64,000 bases of DNA, from positions 1,606,001 to 1,670,000 of the forward strand of contig NZ_AP021887.1 in assembly GCF_009731465.1 (NCBI RefSeq), in the 5' to 3' direction. Origin of the DNA: Streptococcus sp. 116-D4. GTDB taxonomy: Bacteria > Bacillota > Bacilli > Lactobacillales > Streptococcaceae. The position numbers were made by a program, and so were the translations under genes. This document shows, one piece after another, positions 1 through 10,523 of this stretch. The notes beneath the pieces were generated by a model, which ran no database searches, was not told the DNA's origin, and worked only from the letters and a program-made list of their open reading frames with translations. The first letter of the stretch is position 1. Each line of letters opens with the position of its first letter.

Positions 1-697
<697 letters not shown>

Positions 698-731
698 CTA
701 TTTACCTCATTATTTTAATAATCTATAGTCT

Positions 732-769
732 ATGATAGCGCTTTTCAGAACTTTGTGCAAGCGTTTGCC
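732..769 (-). promoter_or_regulatory. dexB promoter with overlapping cre site
   Basis: On the minus strand a -35 TTGCAC (755-760) and a -10 TATCAT (732-737) are 17 bases apart. The 14-mer TGCAAGCGTTTGCC (756-769) overlaps the -35 and fits the CcpA cre consensus except at the last base. This suggests glucose repression of dexB. Confidence 0.7.
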
Positions 770-824
770 TAATCTTTTTGATTTCTTTTTTAACTCCATA
801 GTTTCCTAACTTCCAATTTTTTAT

Positions 825-830
825 TATAAT
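825..830 (+). promoter_or_regulatory. Probable -10 box for the DUF1846 gene
   Basis: A perfect TATAAT lies 19 bases before the start codon. The matching -35 (TTTCCT at 17-base spacing) is weak. If this is used, the 5' leader is only about 13 bases long. Confidence 0.45.
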
Positions 831-849
831 AGAGGTCAGAGGTAAAAAA

Positions 850-2334
850 ATGAAAAAACAAGCTTTTAGTTCTGAACAATATTTGAATCTACAGCGCGAC
901 CACATTTTGGAGCGCATTAACCAATTTGACGGCAAACTCTACTTGGAGTTTGGTGGCAAAATGTTAGAAGATTTCCACGCTGCTCGTGTCCTTCCGGGTT
1001 ATGAGCCTGACAACAAAATCAAACTCTTGCAGGAGTTGAAAGAGCAGGTTGAGGTTGTGATTGCTATTAATGCAAGTAACATCGAACATTCCAAAGCACG
1101 TGGTGACTTGGGCATTTCCTATGACCAAGAAGTGCTTCGCTTGATTGACAAATTCAATGAATTAGGAATTTTTGTTGGCTCCGTTGTCATCACACAGTAC
1201 GCTGGTCAACCAGCCGCAGATGCCTTCCGCAATCAACTCGATAAAAACGGAATTGATTCTTATCTTCATTATCCAATCAAAGGATATCCGACGGATATGG
1301 ATCACATCATTTCTCCAGAAGGCATGGGAAAAAATGACTACATCAAAACCAGTCGCAACTTGATCGTCGTAACAGCTCCTGGACCTGGTTCTGGAAAATT
1401 GGCAACCTGTATGTCCAATATGTACCACGACCAAATCAATGGTATCAAGTCTGGCTACGCTAAGTTTGAAACCTTCCCAGTTTGGAATCTTCCCCTTCAT
1501 CACCCAGTCAATTTGGCCTACGAGGCTGCCACAGCTGACCTTGATGATGTCAACATGATTGACCCCTTCCATCTCCAAACCTACGAAGAAACCACTGTCA
1601 ACTACAACCGTGATATTGAAATTTTCCCAGTTCTCAAACGCATGTTGGAACGCATCCTAGGAGAATCTCCATACGCTTCTCCAACAGATATGGGTGTCAA
1701 CATGGTTGGCTTTGCTATTACTGATAATGAAGCTGCTATCGAAGCTTCTAAACAAGAAATCATCCGCCGTTACTATCAAACTGTTCTTGACTTCAAAGCC
1801 GAAAAAGTGGGCGAAGCTGCTGTCAAGAAAATCGAGTTACTTATGAACGACCTCGGTATCACACCTACAGACCGCAAGGTTGCTGTTGTTGCGCGTCAAA
1901 AGGCAGAAGAAACTGGCGGACCAGCCCTAGCCCTTGAATTGCCAAGCGGAGAAATTGTCACTGGTAAGAATTCAGAACTTTTTGGTCCAACAGCCGCTGC
2001 TTTGATCAACGCCATCAAGAAATCAGCTAACATTGCGAAAGAAGTAAAACTAATCGAACCAGAAGTGGTGAAACCCATCCAAGGTCTTAAAATCAATCAT
2101 CTAGGTAGCCGCAATCCACGCCTGCATTCAAATGAAATCCTGATTGCACTTGCTATCACAGCTACAGAAAATCCTGACGCTGCCCGCGCTATGGAAGAGC
2201 TTGGTAACCTCAAAGGAAGCGAAGCCCACTCAACCATCATCTTGACAGATGAAGACAAGAATGTCCTTCGTAAACTAGGAATCAACGTAACCTTTGACCC
2301 TTACTACCAATACGACCGCTTGTATCGTAAATAA
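850..2334 (+). CDS. DUF1846 family protein
   Basis: A soluble 494-residue protein of the DUF1846 family (recognised from the conserved N-terminal [18 protein letters not shown] and the internal [19 protein letters not shown] segments). The second segment looks like a phosphate-binding loop. I know of no established biochemical role. The ATG at 850 follows a run of A and an AGAGGT ribosome site. It stands alone between divergent dexB and luxS and ends in its own terminator, so it is probably monocistronic. Length matches full-size family members and no damage is seen. Confidence 0.85.
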   Translation: MKKQAFSSEQYLNLQRDHILERINQFDGKLYLEFGGKMLEDFHAARVLPGYEPDNKIKLLQELKEQVEVVIAINASNIEHSKARGDLGISYDQEVLRLIDKFNELGIFVGSVVITQYAGQPAADAFRNQLDKNGIDSYLHYPIKGYPTDMDHIISPEGMGKNDYIKTSRNLIVVTAPGPGSGKLATCMSNMYHDQINGIKSGYAKFETFPVWNLPLHHPVNLAYEAATADLDDVNMIDPFHLQTYEETTVNYNRDIEIFPVLKRMLERILGESPYASPTDMGVNMVGFAITDNEAAIEASKQEIIRRYYQTVLDFKAEKVGEAAVKKIELLMNDLGITPTDRKVAVVARQKAEETGGPALALELPSGEIVTGKNSELFGPTAAALINAIKKSANIAKEVKLIEPEVVKPIQGLKINHLGSRNPRLHSNEILIALAITATENPDAARAMEELGNLKGSEAHSTIILTDEDKNVLRKLGINVTFDPYYQYDRLYRK

Positions 2335-2341
2335 CAATTCA

Positions 2342-2370
2342 AACCTCTCCACCCTCGGAGAGGTTTTCTC
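2342..2370 (+). terminator. Terminator of the DUF1846 gene
   Basis: AACCTCTCC (2342-2350) and GGAGAGGTT (2357-2365) form a perfect 9-bp stem with a 6-base loop, followed by a T-rich tract. Confidence 0.85.
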
Positions 2371-2392
2371 TCTGTCTCAGGAGCCAGCTTTA

Positions 2393-2401
2393 TGTTATAA
2401 T
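2393..2401 (+). promoter_or_regulatory. luxS extended -10 promoter
   Basis: TGT-TATAAT (2393-2401) is an extended -10 element 28 bases before the luxS ATG. No good -35 is visible at 17 bases. Confidence 0.55.
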
Positions 2402-2428
2402 GAAAAGAGAAAACTGAAAGGATTTACC

Positions 2429-2911
2429 ATGTCAAAAGAAGTTATTGTTGAAAGTTTTGAACTTGACCACACTATTGTTAAAGCACCCTATGTTCGCTTG
2501 ATTGGGGAAGAAACAGGACCAAAAGGTGATATCATTTCCAATTATGATATTCGTTTAGTGCAACCAAACGAAGACTCTATCCCTACTGCTGGCCTTCACA
2601 CTATCGAGCACCTCTTGGCCAAACTCATCCGTACCCGCATCGACGGTATGATTGACTGTTCACCATTTGGTTGTCGCACAGGCTTCCACATGATTATGTG
2701 GGGGCGCCACACCAGCGCTGAAATTGCGGCTGTTATCAAGGATTCGCTCAAAGAAATCGCCGAAACTACTACTTGGGAAGATGTCCCTGGAACAACCATC
2801 GAATCTTGTGGAAACTACAAGGACCATAGTCTCTTTTCTGCTAAAGAATGGGCGAAGCTCATCTTGGAACAAGGGATTTCAGATGATGCCTTTGAACGTC
2901 ATGTGATCTAA
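2429..2911 (+). CDS. luxS: S-ribosylhomocysteine lyase
   Basis: Splits S-ribosylhomocysteine into homocysteine and DPD, the AI-2 precursor, in the activated methyl cycle. The ATG at 2429 was chosen over an in-frame upstream one at 2294 because it has AAAGGA close before it and gives the standard 160 residues starting [15 protein letters not shown]. The metal site is visible as H57-x-x-E60-H61 and C127, and the catalytic cysteine as C82 in FGCRTGF. It has its own promoter and shares a terminator with the convergent clpL. Confidence 0.97.
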   Translation: MSKEVIVESFELDHTIVKAPYVRLIGEETGPKGDIISNYDIRLVQPNEDSIPTAGLHTIEHLLAKLIRTRIDGMIDCSPFGCRTGFHMIMWGRHTSAEIAAVIKDSLKEIAETTTWEDVPGTTIESCGNYKDHSLFSAKEWAKLILEQGISDDAFERHVI

Positions 2912-2920
2912 ATACAAAAA

Positions 2921-2949
2921 AAGGAACCAGTTTTTTCTGCTGGTTCCTT
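2921..2949. terminator. Bidirectional terminator between luxS and clpL
   Basis: AAGGAACCAG (2921-2930) pairs perfectly with CTGGTTCCTT (2940-2949). There is an A-run before and a T-run after, so it can serve both convergent genes. Confidence 0.9.
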
Positions 2950-2973
2950 CTTTTTTATTCTCAAAATTTTGGG

Positions 2974-5079
2974 TTAGGCTTTTTCACGAATGACCAAAAC
3001 GCCATCTTCCATATCGGCTTCAAGATGCTTAGCATCAAGATTATCCAAGTGGAAGTCTGTGACTTTGTCACGGATTTGTTGTTCAACCACACGACGGAGT
3101 GGACGAACACCCATGACTTCATCGTAACCTTCTTCGGTCATATATTCTTTGGCGGCGTCACTCACTGCCAAGTCGATCTCTTTCTTAGCCAAAGTTTGGT
3201 TAACTTCAACCAGCATTAAATCTACAATCTTAGAAAGATCTTCTTTGCTTAAGTGTGAGAACTCAATGACTGCGTTAAAGCGGTTGAGGAACTCTGGACG
3301 GAAGAATGGTTTCAAACGGTCCATCAATTCTGGTTTGTCCGCATCTTCTGTCAAGTTAGCTTCGTAACCAAAGCCTGCGTTTGAAGTTGCGATAATCACC
3401 GTATTCTTGAAGTTGACAGTGTTACCTTGACCATCTGTCAAACGACCATCGTCTAAAACTTGAAGGAGAAGGGTGATGACTTGAGGGTCAGCCTTTTCAA
3501 TTTCGTCGAGAAGGACGATTGAGTATGGATTGCGACGGACGCGTTCTGTCAAGGTATTGCTATTGTCATCATAACCCACATAGCCTGCTGTTGTACCAAT
3601 CAATTTAGATACGGCTGTACGGTCACTGTATTCTGACATGTCCAAACGGATGATTGCATCCTTGGTTCCAAACATATCGAGTGCTAATTGTTTGGCCAAC
3701 TCAGTCTTACCGACACCGGTAGGTCCGACGAAGAGGAAGCTGCCAATTGGGCGATTGCCTTCATCAAAACCAGCACGGTTACGACGGATAGCACGAGACA
3801 CAGCTTCAACTGCCTTATCTTGACCGATTACCTTGTCTTGCAAGCGATGAGCCATATCTTTCAAACGTTCGATGTCTGATGCTCCCATTTGTGACACTGG
3901 AATACCGGTCATTCGTTCTACAGATTCAGCCACATCGTTGACACTTGCAGTCACTTTCATATCTTCTGTGTGGTTTTCGATTTTCTTTTCCAATTCTGCA
4001 ATGCGTGTTTTATAGTTTAGAGCTGCTTCAAAATCTTCTGCTTCAACTGCTTTTTCTTGCTTGTCTTTTTCTGCTTCGATTTCTCGTTCAACAGCATGCA
4101 CATCTGTTACAGGATGTTGTGCTGCCAAGTGAGCGGCTGTCACATCCACAAGATCAATAGCCTTATCCGGCAAGCTACGTTGTGGAATATATTGAACAGA
4201 GTAATCAACGGCAGCTTTCAAGACTTCATCTGGCAAAATAACATTGTGGTGTTGTTGATAGAGGTCACGAATTCCTTGAAGAATTTTATATGTATCCTCT
4301 GCTGAAGGAGCATTGACCTTGACTTCGTTGAAACGACGAGCAAGGGCAGCATTTTTCAAAATAGTGTTGCGGTATTCGTCTTGAGTTGTTGCACCAATCA
4401 CTGTCAATTCACCACGTGAAAGAGCTGGTTTCAAGATATCAGCAAGACCTTTAGATCCTTGACCATCACCTGTACTACCTGCACCCAGGATTTGATGGAT
4501 TTCGTCGAAGAAGAGGATAATGTTTCCAGCTTCTTTAACTTCATTTACCAAGTTTTGAATATTTTCTTCAAAGCTACCACGATACTGAGTACCAGCTTCA
4601 AGACCTGAAATATCAATAGAGATAATTTCTTTATTCTTGATGGCTGCTGGAACATCACCATTCACAATAGCTTGCGCTAAACCTTCGACAACGGCTGTCT
4701 TACCAACACCTGCGTCTCCGACTAAAACAGGATTGTTCTTGGTACGGCGTGAAAGAATTTCAGATGTTTCTTGAATTTCCTTGTTTCGTCCGATAACAGG
4801 ATCCAGCTTGCCCTCACGAGCTTCAGCTGTCAAGTTTCGACCCAGTTTTGCAAGAACACCGTCTTGTTTGATACCTGAAGCCTGTTGTGGCATTTGGCTA
4901 TCAGTTTCTGCATTTCCTGCTAATTGACCAGTGGCACGATAGTGAGCAAATTCCTCAGGTGTTACTTCACGTCCATTAATCAAGTAACGGCGATTTTCAG
5001 AACTGTATCCTCGCATACCGCCCATCAATTGGTTAAATAAATCATCCATGTTGTTAAAATTATTAAAGTTGTTGTTCAT
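2974..5079 (-). CDS. clpL: ATP-dependent chaperone/protease subunit ClpL
   Basis: HSP100 AAA+ disaggregase of Gram-positive bacteria, induced by heat. Domain order: Asn-rich N-terminus, first AAA+ module with Walker A GDAGVGKT (about 121-128), a coiled middle region with a UVR-like stretch, second AAA+ module with GPTGVGKT, and a C-terminal D2-small domain. Two ATGs compete. The one at 5085 is only 2 bases from GAGG; the one at 5079 has 8-base spacing and yields 701 residues, the usual ClpL length, so 5079 is preferred. Upstream lie CtsR boxes, two promoters and a small ORF. Confidence 0.95.
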   Translation of the reverse strand: MNNNFNNFNNMDDLFNQLMGGMRGYSSENRRYLINGREVTPEEFAHYRATGQLAGNAETDSQMPQQASGIKQDGVLAKLGRNLTAEAREGKLDPVIGRNKEIQETSEILSRRTKNNPVLVGDAGVGKTAVVEGLAQAIVNGDVPAAIKNKEIISIDISGLEAGTQYRGSFEENIQNLVNEVKEAGNIILFFDEIHQILGAGSTGDGQGSKGLADILKPALSRGELTVIGATTQDEYRNTILKNAALARRFNEVKVNAPSAEDTYKILQGIRDLYQQHHNVILPDEVLKAAVDYSVQYIPQRSLPDKAIDLVDVTAAHLAAQHPVTDVHAVEREIEAEKDKQEKAVEAEDFEAALNYKTRIAELEKKIENHTEDMKVTASVNDVAESVERMTGIPVSQMGASDIERLKDMAHRLQDKVIGQDKAVEAVSRAIRRNRAGFDEGNRPIGSFLFVGPTGVGKTELAKQLALDMFGTKDAIIRLDMSEYSDRTAVSKLIGTTAGYVGYDDNSNTLTERVRRNPYSIVLLDEIEKADPQVITLLLQVLDDGRLTDGQGNTVNFKNTVIIATSNAGFGYEANLTEDADKPELMDRLKPFFRPEFLNRFNAVIEFSHLSKEDLSKIVDLMLVEVNQTLAKKEIDLAVSDAAKEYMTEEGYDEVMGVRPLRRVVEQQIRDKVTDFHLDNLDAKHLEADMEDGVLVIREKA

Positions 5080-5121
5080 ATTCATTACCTCTTTTTGTTT
5101 TTCTTCGTTATGATTACTGAC

Positions 5122-5138
5122 ATTGACTATCTTTGACC
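5122..5138 (-). promoter_or_regulatory. CtsR-like box in the clpL leader
   Basis: On the minus strand GGTCAAAGATAGTCAAT is two heptads separated by three bases, one mismatch from the RGTCAAANANRGTCAAA CtsR consensus. It sits 43 bases before the clpL start and downstream of both recognised promoters, so it would act as a roadblock or mark a third promoter. Confidence 0.6.
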
Positions 5139-5162
5139 TTTGTTTTAAAAAATTTAGACTAG

Positions 5163-5252
5163 CTAAATCGCTACTCTACGTACTATTTCTGGTTTTTCTT
5201 TTTCAAGCAGGAGTAGACTATCTTTACTTCTGAAAACTTCTAGATTAAACAT
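5163..5252 (-). CDS. 29-residue small ORF in the clpL leader
   Basis: The ORF begins [12 protein letters not shown], contains a run of four leucines and ends EIVRRVAI then TAG. An AGAGGTGG ribosome site lies 5 bases before the ATG at 5252, better than most sites in this window. It lies inside the predicted clpL transcript, downstream of both CtsR promoters and 83 bases before clpL. It could be a small heat-shock protein, a translated leader that tunes clpL, or chance. I do not recognise a family. Confidence 0.5.
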   Translation of the reverse strand: MFNLEVFRSKDSLLLLEKEKPEIVRRVAI

Positions 5253-5320
5253 AGACCCACCTCTTTCTATTTTACTTTAAATAAGTGTTCTAGTAAGGCT
5301 TTGATTTACCCTACGTTTAT

Positions 5321-5370
5321 AATATACTACATTAGTCAGAAAAGGTCAAGAGATTTGACTTTAATTGACC
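5321..5370 (-). promoter_or_regulatory. Proximal clpL promoter with CtsR box
   Basis: -35 TTGACC (5344-5349) and -10 TATATT (5321-5326) are 17 bases apart. Directly upstream, GGTCAATTAAAGTCAAA (5354-5370) is a CtsR-type double heptad. The predicted leader to clpL is about 235 bases. Confidence 0.75.
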
Positions 5371-5380
5371 AATAATTTTT

Positions 5381-5542
5381 ATACTCTTCGAAACTATCTT
5401 CAAAACACGTCAGATTCGCCTGAACCTAAGTATTATAGGTATATGTGACTGACTTTCACCAGTTTTATCTACGACCTCTCAGTTATGCTTTGAGTAGCCT
5501 GCGACTAGCTTCCTAGTTCGATCTTTGATTTTCCTTGAGTAT
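5381..5542 (-). repeat. Degenerate BOX element, copy 1
   Basis: It begins ATACTCTTCGAAA and ends TTGAGTAT, with internal stretches resembling boxC, boxB and boxA read in reverse (about 160 bp, like an A1B1C1 BOX). Many positions have drifted from the canonical pneumococcal BOX. Confidence 0.65.
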
Positions 5543-5580
5543 AAGTGTTCTAGTAAGGCTTTCATTTACCTCACGTTTAT

Positions 5581-5630
5581 AATATACTACATTAGTCAGA
5601 AAAGGTCAATAAATTTGACTTTGATTGACC
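5581..5630 (-). promoter_or_regulatory. Distal clpL promoter with CtsR box (duplicate)
   Basis: The second copy of the duplicated unit keeps -35 TTGACC (5604-5609), a 17-base spacer and -10 TATATT (5581-5586), plus GGTCAATCAAAGTCAAA (5614-5630). Transcripts from here would read through BOX copy 1 before the proximal promoter. Confidence 0.7.
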
Positions 5631-5640
5631 AATAATTTTT

Positions 5641-5802
5641 ATACTCTTCGAAACTATCTTCAAAATACGTCAGATTCGGCTGAACCTAAGTATTATAGGT
5701 ATATGTGACTAACTTTCATCAGTTTTATCTACGACCTCTCAGCTGTGCTTTGAGTAGCCTGCGATTAGCTTCCTAGTTTGATCTTTGATTTTCATTGAGT
5801 AT
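5641..5802 (-). repeat. Degenerate BOX element, copy 2
   Basis: Second copy of the BOX-like segment, with the same ends and about 160 bp, lying between the distal clpL promoter and the mraY terminator. Confidence 0.65.
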
Positions 5803-5814
5803 TTAAACGCAAAA

Positions 5815-5836
5815 ACACCCTGAAACATCAGGGTGT
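5815..5836 (-). terminator. Terminator of the pbp2X-mraY operon
   Basis: ACACCCTGA (5815-5823) and TCAGGGTGT (5828-5836) form a 9-bp stem with a 4-base loop. Read on the minus strand it is followed by TTTTTGCGTTT, six bases past the mraY stop. Confidence 0.9.
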
Positions 5837-5841
5837 CATTC

Positions 5842-6822
5842 TTACATCAAATATAAAATTGCTAGCGTCAAAAGACTTGCTAGAAGCCCCACTCCCCAAA
5901 AGAAGAAGTCAACCTTCCACTCACTCCAAGGATTTCCTTTACCAGACAATCCTCCAAGCTCAAAATGGTGATGCACAGGCGTCATACGGAAAATACGTTT
6001 ACCACCTGTCAGTTTGAAATAACTGACTTGCATCATAACTGAAGTCGTTTCAAAGACATAAACAATTCCAATAATCAAGAGAGTCCATTCTTGGTGGAGG
6101 GCCATAGAAATAGCTGCCAGCATTCCACCTAAGGCTAAACTTCCAACATCTCCCATAAAGACCTTAGCTGGCTTATGGTTAAAGACGAAGAAACCAAGTA
6201 AGCCACCAATCATGGCAAGAATCACTAGAAGAATATCCATCTGACCTTGCACATAGGCAATAACTCCATAAGCAGATAGACTAATCACAACAGAAATACT
6301 AGCTAGACCATCAATTCCGTCTGTCAAGTTGACTGCGTTTGAAAAACCGACTAGCCAGAAAAGAGCAAAGAAAATATAGAAAATCCCTAGATGCACTTGG
6401 TAACCAAAGACAGAAAGCATATCGCCACCGCGCTCATAGAAAAGGTAGAAGATAACTCCACCTAGAAGCTGGAGAGCAAATTTCTGCTTAGGATTAAGCC
6501 CCTCATTGATCTTGCGGAAGACCTTGAGGAAGTCATCCAAAAATCCGATTAAACCATAAAGAACCAAGATAAATAAAATCATACCGACATTATTGCTGAG
6601 TTGGTTGCTAAATAGGGCGAAAAAGAAAGCGACTAAAACAGAAGCAATTAAGAAAACCAAACCTCCCATTGTAGGAGTCCCAGCTTTTGCCTGGTGCTGT
6701 TTGACATCCTCATGCATCTGCTGGCCTGTAATTTGCGCCTTTCTATAAAATTGGATAAAGGCCGGAATTCCTACTAAAGTTAGTAAAAATGTCACAATTC
6801 CAGCACTGATGGAAATAAACAT
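5842..6822 (-). CDS. mraY: Phospho-N-acetylmuramoyl-pentapeptide transferase
   Basis: Integral membrane enzyme that moves phospho-MurNAc-pentapeptide to undecaprenyl phosphate, forming lipid I. The 326 residues show the usual multi-span pattern with the conserved [19 protein letters not shown] and HHHFE segments, which include the Mg-binding aspartates. The ATG starts one base after the pbp2X stop codon region, and its AGGAG ribosome site lies in the pbp2X tail, so translation is coupled. Last gene of the rsmH-ftsL-pbp2X-mraY operon. Confidence 0.97.
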   Translation of the reverse strand: MFISISAGIVTFLLTLVGIPAFIQFYRKAQITGQQMHEDVKQHQAKAGTPTMGGLVFLIASVLVAFFFALFSNQLSNNVGMILFILVLYGLIGFLDDFLKVFRKINEGLNPKQKFALQLLGGVIFYLFYERGGDMLSVFGYQVHLGIFYIFFALFWLVGFSNAVNLTDGIDGLASISVVISLSAYGVIAYVQGQMDILLVILAMIGGLLGFFVFNHKPAKVFMGDVGSLALGGMLAAISMALHQEWTLLIIGIVYVFETTSVMMQVSYFKLTGGKRIFRMTPVHHHFELGGLSGKGNPWSEWKVDFFFWGVGLLASLLTLAILYLM

Positions 6823-6823
6823 A

Positions 6824-9076
6824 TTAGTCTCCTAAAGTTAATTTAATTTTTTTAATGTTTTTGATAGCTGTATTGGTCCGAACGTCTTGCTTCTGAACAA
6901 CAGAACCTGAACCTTCAAATTCCAGCTCAATATCCAACCATTTAGCAAAGGCCTCAGCAGTCTCTTTTTTCCAGCCATACATGTCTGGAATTTCTTCTAC
7001 CTTATCAGATAAAAGAAGAACTTGCTGGTTAGGTACAAGATTTTTCCCTTCTTCTACAGAAGTCTCTTTAATTTTTGTTCCCGTACCAATAACAATTGGT
7101 TGCACAATATTGCGACGTAAGGCTTCCGCCAAATCACCAGGTGAAATATCCTTGATGCTAGGCATTGCATACGAAGATTCTGCCGTTACTTGCTCTAAAT
7201 TCTTAGCAGGAGATTGAAGATTCAGAGACTCTTTCATAGCTGAAGCTCGTTCCAAGATAGGATTGGCAAACTCTCCCAAATGGACAGCTGAATAATGCTC
7301 AGGCTGTTGAATAGTCACATATAAAATGAAATCAGGATTTTCCGCGGGATTCATTGATACAACTGAAAATATGTAATTGGTTGCACCAACTAAGTATCCC
7401 CCATTTTTTTCATCTGCAATTTGAGCAGTACCAGATTTAACTGCTACATTTTGTCCAGGAACTGTTATGATTGGCTTGCCTGTGTAATGATTATACATAG
7501 TCCCATATAGAGGATCTGTCCCAACTAATACCATATGAGTTCGAGTCAAGCTCGCTGCATCTTCAGATACAGGTTTTCCTACAATCTCTTTTTGAGACTT
7601 TCGTACAGACTGATTGTTAGTATCATAAATAGCACTTATAAATTTTGGCTCCAGCATAACTCCATCATTAGCAATAGCTGTAAAGGCACGAAGCATTTGT
7701 GTTTGTGTTACTGAAATCCCTTGCCCAAATGAGCTTTGAGCAATATTGACAATATTATCAGCTGGAAGTTGACCAGCGTATTCATCTGTCAAGCCAAAGC
7801 GAGTTGGGACCCCAAATTTAAAGCGGTTTAGATAATCCAACCAAGTAGCATCTCCCATTTTTTGTTCAAGTAGACTCATTCCAACATTACTGGAGAGAGC
7901 GAAACCTTGTGAGAAAGTCATCATCCTACCAGTCGTCAAACCATCATTAACATCCCAATCTCGAATCGTCACATCCGCTATTTTTAATTCACTGCTATTG
8001 AAGTATTCTCCACTTGGGAAGGTATTATTATCAATGGAAGAGGCTAGAGTCATAACTTTCATTGTTGAACCAGGTTCATAATTGCTTTGATAGAGAATGT
8101 CACGCCAAACAAAGTCTTTGGTAAGTCCTTCCTTAGTATCTGCATCAAAGGTTGGGCGCTGTGTTGTTGCAAGAATTTCACCTGTCTTAGCACTTACAAG
8201 TGTTGCATTCACATATTTGCCTTTAACTTTTTCTTGAAGAGCATCCATCTGAGTTTCCATGAAAGATTGGAGCGGGCTAGACAATGTTGTATAAACATCC
8301 TTGCCATCTACAGTCTGCTGCGCAACCTGTTCTGTACCTGGTACGATATTTCCTACACGGTCTTTTTCATAGGTAATAATACCGTCTGTCCCAGCAAGAA
8401 TGGTATTTAAAGAACTCTCTAAACCAGAAGTCCCCAACAAACTCTTACTACCATCCTCATTTTCATGAAGTTGGGCTAAGCCAATAAAGCTAGAAGCAAA
8501 TTGTCCATTTGGATAGCTTCTGTTAGGGCTAGTTGTAAAGTCAATCCCTTCCACACTAGCATCTTTCAAATCTTTTTTAATAGCCATCATATTGGCATAG
8601 GTAATCCCATTTCCTTTTGCACCAAAGGAAACTTGGGTCAGATTTGGTTGAGCTAATTGCTCTTTCACATAAGCTTCATCCATGTCTAAATACTTATGGA
8701 AGACTTCAGCTACCTTATTAAACTGCGAATCCTCTACATAAAGAATTTTTCCAGTTGCTGACTTGTATTTTTTATCAATAACAGCATAGACGTTATAGGA
8801 AGTCGCATCTTCAGCAATAGGCACTCCATTTCGGTCATAGATAGTCCCACGTTTGGCAGGAACTGTTCGGGTTGTTTGGTGAACCTTTTTAGCCTCTTTT
8901 ACCAAGTCAGTACCAAATATATTACCTTTTGCGATAATATAAGCAAAATTGGCCAAAAAGAGGCCGAAAAGGGCAACAGCTACAAAGCTGAGGTACTTGC
9001 CAACTATCCTACGGTTTTTTGCTGGAGATTTACGATTTTTTATCGCAAATCGGGTTATTTTTTCTGTCCATTTCAT
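6824..9076 (-). CDS. pbp2X: Penicillin-binding protein 2X
   Basis: Class B transpeptidase that crosslinks septal peptidoglycan with FtsW, and the primary beta-lactam target. It has a cytoplasmic N-tail, a membrane anchor at about 29-49, a dimerisation domain, the transpeptidase domain and two C-terminal PASTA repeats. Active motifs fall at S337-T-M-K340, S395-S-N397 and K547-S-G549, exactly as in the 750-residue pneumococcal protein. Compared with the susceptible R6 sequence as I remember it, this allele has T343, S346, S347, L394, H514 and V546 near those motifs; T338, I371, R384, M400, T550 and Q552 are unchanged. The start has GGAG seven bases upstream. Confidence 0.97.
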   Translation of the reverse strand: MKWTEKITRFAIKNRKSPAKNRRIVGKYLSFVAVALFGLFLANFAYIIAKGNIFGTDLVKEAKKVHQTTRTVPAKRGTIYDRNGVPIAEDATSYNVYAVIDKKYKSATGKILYVEDSQFNKVAEVFHKYLDMDEAYVKEQLAQPNLTQVSFGAKGNGITYANMMAIKKDLKDASVEGIDFTTSPNRSYPNGQFASSFIGLAQLHENEDGSKSLLGTSGLESSLNTILAGTDGIITYEKDRVGNIVPGTEQVAQQTVDGKDVYTTLSSPLQSFMETQMDALQEKVKGKYVNATLVSAKTGEILATTQRPTFDADTKEGLTKDFVWRDILYQSNYEPGSTMKVMTLASSIDNNTFPSGEYFNSSELKIADVTIRDWDVNDGLTTGRMMTFSQGFALSSNVGMSLLEQKMGDATWLDYLNRFKFGVPTRFGLTDEYAGQLPADNIVNIAQSSFGQGISVTQTQMLRAFTAIANDGVMLEPKFISAIYDTNNQSVRKSQKEIVGKPVSEDAASLTRTHMVLVGTDPLYGTMYNHYTGKPIITVPGQNVAVKSGTAQIADEKNGGYLVGATNYIFSVVSMNPAENPDFILYVTIQQPEHYSAVHLGEFANPILERASAMKESLNLQSPAKNLEQVTAESSYAMPSIKDISPGDLAEALRRNIVQPIVIGTGTKIKETSVEEGKNLVPNQQVLLLSDKVEEIPDMYGWKKETAEAFAKWLDIELEFEGSGSVVQKQDVRTNTAIKNIKKIKLTLGD

Positions 9077-9079
9077 ATC

Positions 9080-9397
9080 TTACTCCGCTGTTCGGATATT
9101 TTCATTATTCAATTTCAAATCTTTTTTATCCGCAATCTCTTTCAAGCGCTCTGAACGAATCAATTCATTCACTTCCTGCTTAGCATCATCAAGCTCTGTC
9201 TTCTTTTCCTCTATCTGCGCATTGATTTTTGTCAAATCACTTTGCACTTGCAAAAGGCGTGTCTGCATAAAGATGATACTCACTGCTAAAACGAGAGCCG
9301 TAAAAGCGATGGAAAGATAAAAAGCCTTCTCCACACGTGAGAATTTTTTTATACGATTTTGCAAGAATTGACTGGTTGTTTCTTTCTTATCTACCAT
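9080..9397 (-). CDS. ftsL: Cell division protein FtsL
   Basis: Small bitopic divisome protein of 105 residues. A basic cytoplasmic N-tail is followed by one membrane span (about 30-47) and an extracytoplasmic coiled coil rich in Lys, Glu and Leu, as in other FtsL proteins that partner DivIB and DivIC. It sits 9 bases after rsmH and 3 bases before pbp2X in the same operon, the standard streptococcal arrangement. Confidence 0.94.
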   Translation of the reverse strand: MVDKKETTSQFLQNRIKKFSRVEKAFYLSIAFTALVLAVSIIFMQTRLLQVQSDLTKINAQIEEKKTELDDAKQEVNELIRSERLKEIADKKDLKLNNENIRTAE

Positions 9398-9406
9398 TTT
9401 TTCCTC

Positions 9407-10357
9407 TTACTTGTGAATTTTTCTGGCCACGCGCAACTTGGCTGAATGCGAGCGGTTGTTGGCTTCTAATTCTTCTGCACTTGGCAAGATTGGCTTACGA
9501 GACACCAATTCCATCTTGGGCTTGAGATCATCTGGGATGAAGGGCAAGCCTTTTGGAACTTCCACTGTTGAAGCTTCCTTGAACAATTGCTTGGTCAAGC
9601 GGTCTTCCAAGGAATGGAAGGTAATCACTGATATTCTGCCATCTAGAGCCAGCATATCCATAGCCTGCTGGATGGACTCATCTGCTGCTCCCAGTTCATC
9701 ATTGACTTCAATCCGAATAGCCTGGAAGATCTGCTTGGCAGGATGCCCCTTCTTCTTAAGTTCCTTGGCAGGCTTAGCAGACTTGATAATCTCTGCCAAC
9801 TCAGTCGTTGTCTCGATTGGTTTGATTTTACGTGCTTGTTCAATCTTACGCGCAATCTGTTTAGAAAACTTATCCTCACCATACTTGAAGAAAATACGAA
9901 CCAAGTCATGATAGTCATAGTGGTTCACCAGTTCATAAGCTGTCAGACTAGCTTCCTGATTCATCCGCATGTCCAGTGGCGCATCCTTTTTATAAGAAAA
10001 ACCACGCTCACGCTGGTCCAATTGAGGACTAGACACTCCCAAGTCGTAACAAATTCCATCAATTTCCTGAACACCAGCTTCGCGCAAACGTGCCTGTAAA
10101 TGACGGAAGTTATCCTTGATAAAGGTTACCATCCCCTTTTCAATATAGGGCGCCAAACGTTTTTGCGCATTGTCAATGGCATTCTGGTCCTGGTCAAAGG
10201 CATAGAGATGGCCTTTTTCACTTAATTTACTTAATAAATATTCGCTATGGCCTGCTCCACCCAAGGTCGCATCAACGTAAACACCGTCAGGTTTCACATC
10301 AAGCATATCAATCGTTTCGTGGAGTAAGACCGTTACATGATGAAATTCTTTTGTCAT
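9407..10357 (-). CDS. rsmH: 16S rRNA (cytosine(1402)-N(4))-methyltransferase
   Basis: Methylates N4 of C1402 in the 16S rRNA P site, using SAM. The 316 residues begin with the conserved [12 protein letters not shown] and carry the SAM-binding [12 protein letters not shown] and the family motif GVSSPQLD. First gene of the wall/division operon. The ribosome site upstream of the ATG is weak (no clear GGAG), which may keep expression below that of pbp2X. A promoter with a dyad lies just upstream. Confidence 0.96.
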   Translation of the reverse strand: MTKEFHHVTVLLHETIDMLDVKPDGVYVDATLGGAGHSEYLLSKLSEKGHLYAFDQDQNAIDNAQKRLAPYIEKGMVTFIKDNFRHLQARLREAGVQEIDGICYDLGVSSPQLDQRERGFSYKKDAPLDMRMNQEASLTAYELVNHYDYHDLVRIFFKYGEDKFSKQIARKIEQARKIKPIETTTELAEIIKSAKPAKELKKKGHPAKQIFQAIRIEVNDELGAADESIQQAMDMLALDGRISVITFHSLEDRLTKQLFKEASTVEVPKGLPFIPDDLKPKMELVSRKPILPSAEELEANNRSHSAKLRVARKIHK

Positions 10358-10366
10358 ATCTTATCT

Positions 10367-10402
10367 ATTTTACCACAAATCTGACTAGCTTGCACTAGTC
10401 AG
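10367..10402 (-). promoter_or_regulatory. rsmH operon promoter overlapped by a perfect dyad
   Basis: -35 GTGCAA (10390-10395) and -10 TAAAAT (10367-10372) lie 17 bases apart on the minus strand. CTGACTAG (10381-10388) and CTAGTCAG (10395-10402) are a perfect 8-bp inverted repeat with a 6-base centre that covers the -35. It may be an operator or, less likely, a weak terminator. Confidence 0.5.
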
Positions 10403-10443
10403 ACAAATAGACCAAAAACAAGTAAGATTTCTTTAAGAAGTAT

Positions 10444-10502
10444 GTCAAATATGCTTGACATTCACTCCATAGAAGAATATAATATAGTCAAATATATGCG
10501 AC
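10444..10502 (+). promoter_or_regulatory. Consensus promoter flanked by two operator-like dyads
   Basis: TTGACA (10455-10460), a 17-base spacer and TATAAT (10478-10483) form a perfect sigma-A promoter. GTCAA-6-TTGAC (10444-10459) overlaps the -35. A related GTCAAATATATGCGAC (10487-10502) sits after the -10. The likeliest reader is the XRE protein encoded next. Confidence 0.75.
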
Positions 10503-10523
10503 ACAAATTAGAAAGGAGTCCAG

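Larger units (their letters stand above)
5281..5800. repeat. 260-bp tandem duplication of the clpL promoter region
   Basis: 5281-5540 and 5541-5800 are head-to-tail copies differing at about 15 of 260 positions by eye (about 94 percent identity). Each unit holds a minus-strand promoter, a CtsR-type operator and a degenerate BOX element. The copy next to clpL is proximal. Confidence 0.9.

Noticed and set aside
1162..1578. Minus-strand ORF of 138 codons
   Set aside because: It lies wholly inside the DUF1846 gene on the other strand, has no ribosome site and no recognisable family.
2294..2428. N-terminal extension of LuxS
   Set aside because: It overlaps the upstream gene and its terminator, and precedes the luxS promoter.
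5080..5085. First in-frame ATG of clpL
   Set aside because: GAGG is only 2 bases from it; the second ATG has correct spacing and gives 701 residues.
9438..9911. Plus-strand ORF of 157 codons
   Set aside because: Antisense shadow of rsmH; composition follows the rsmH codons.
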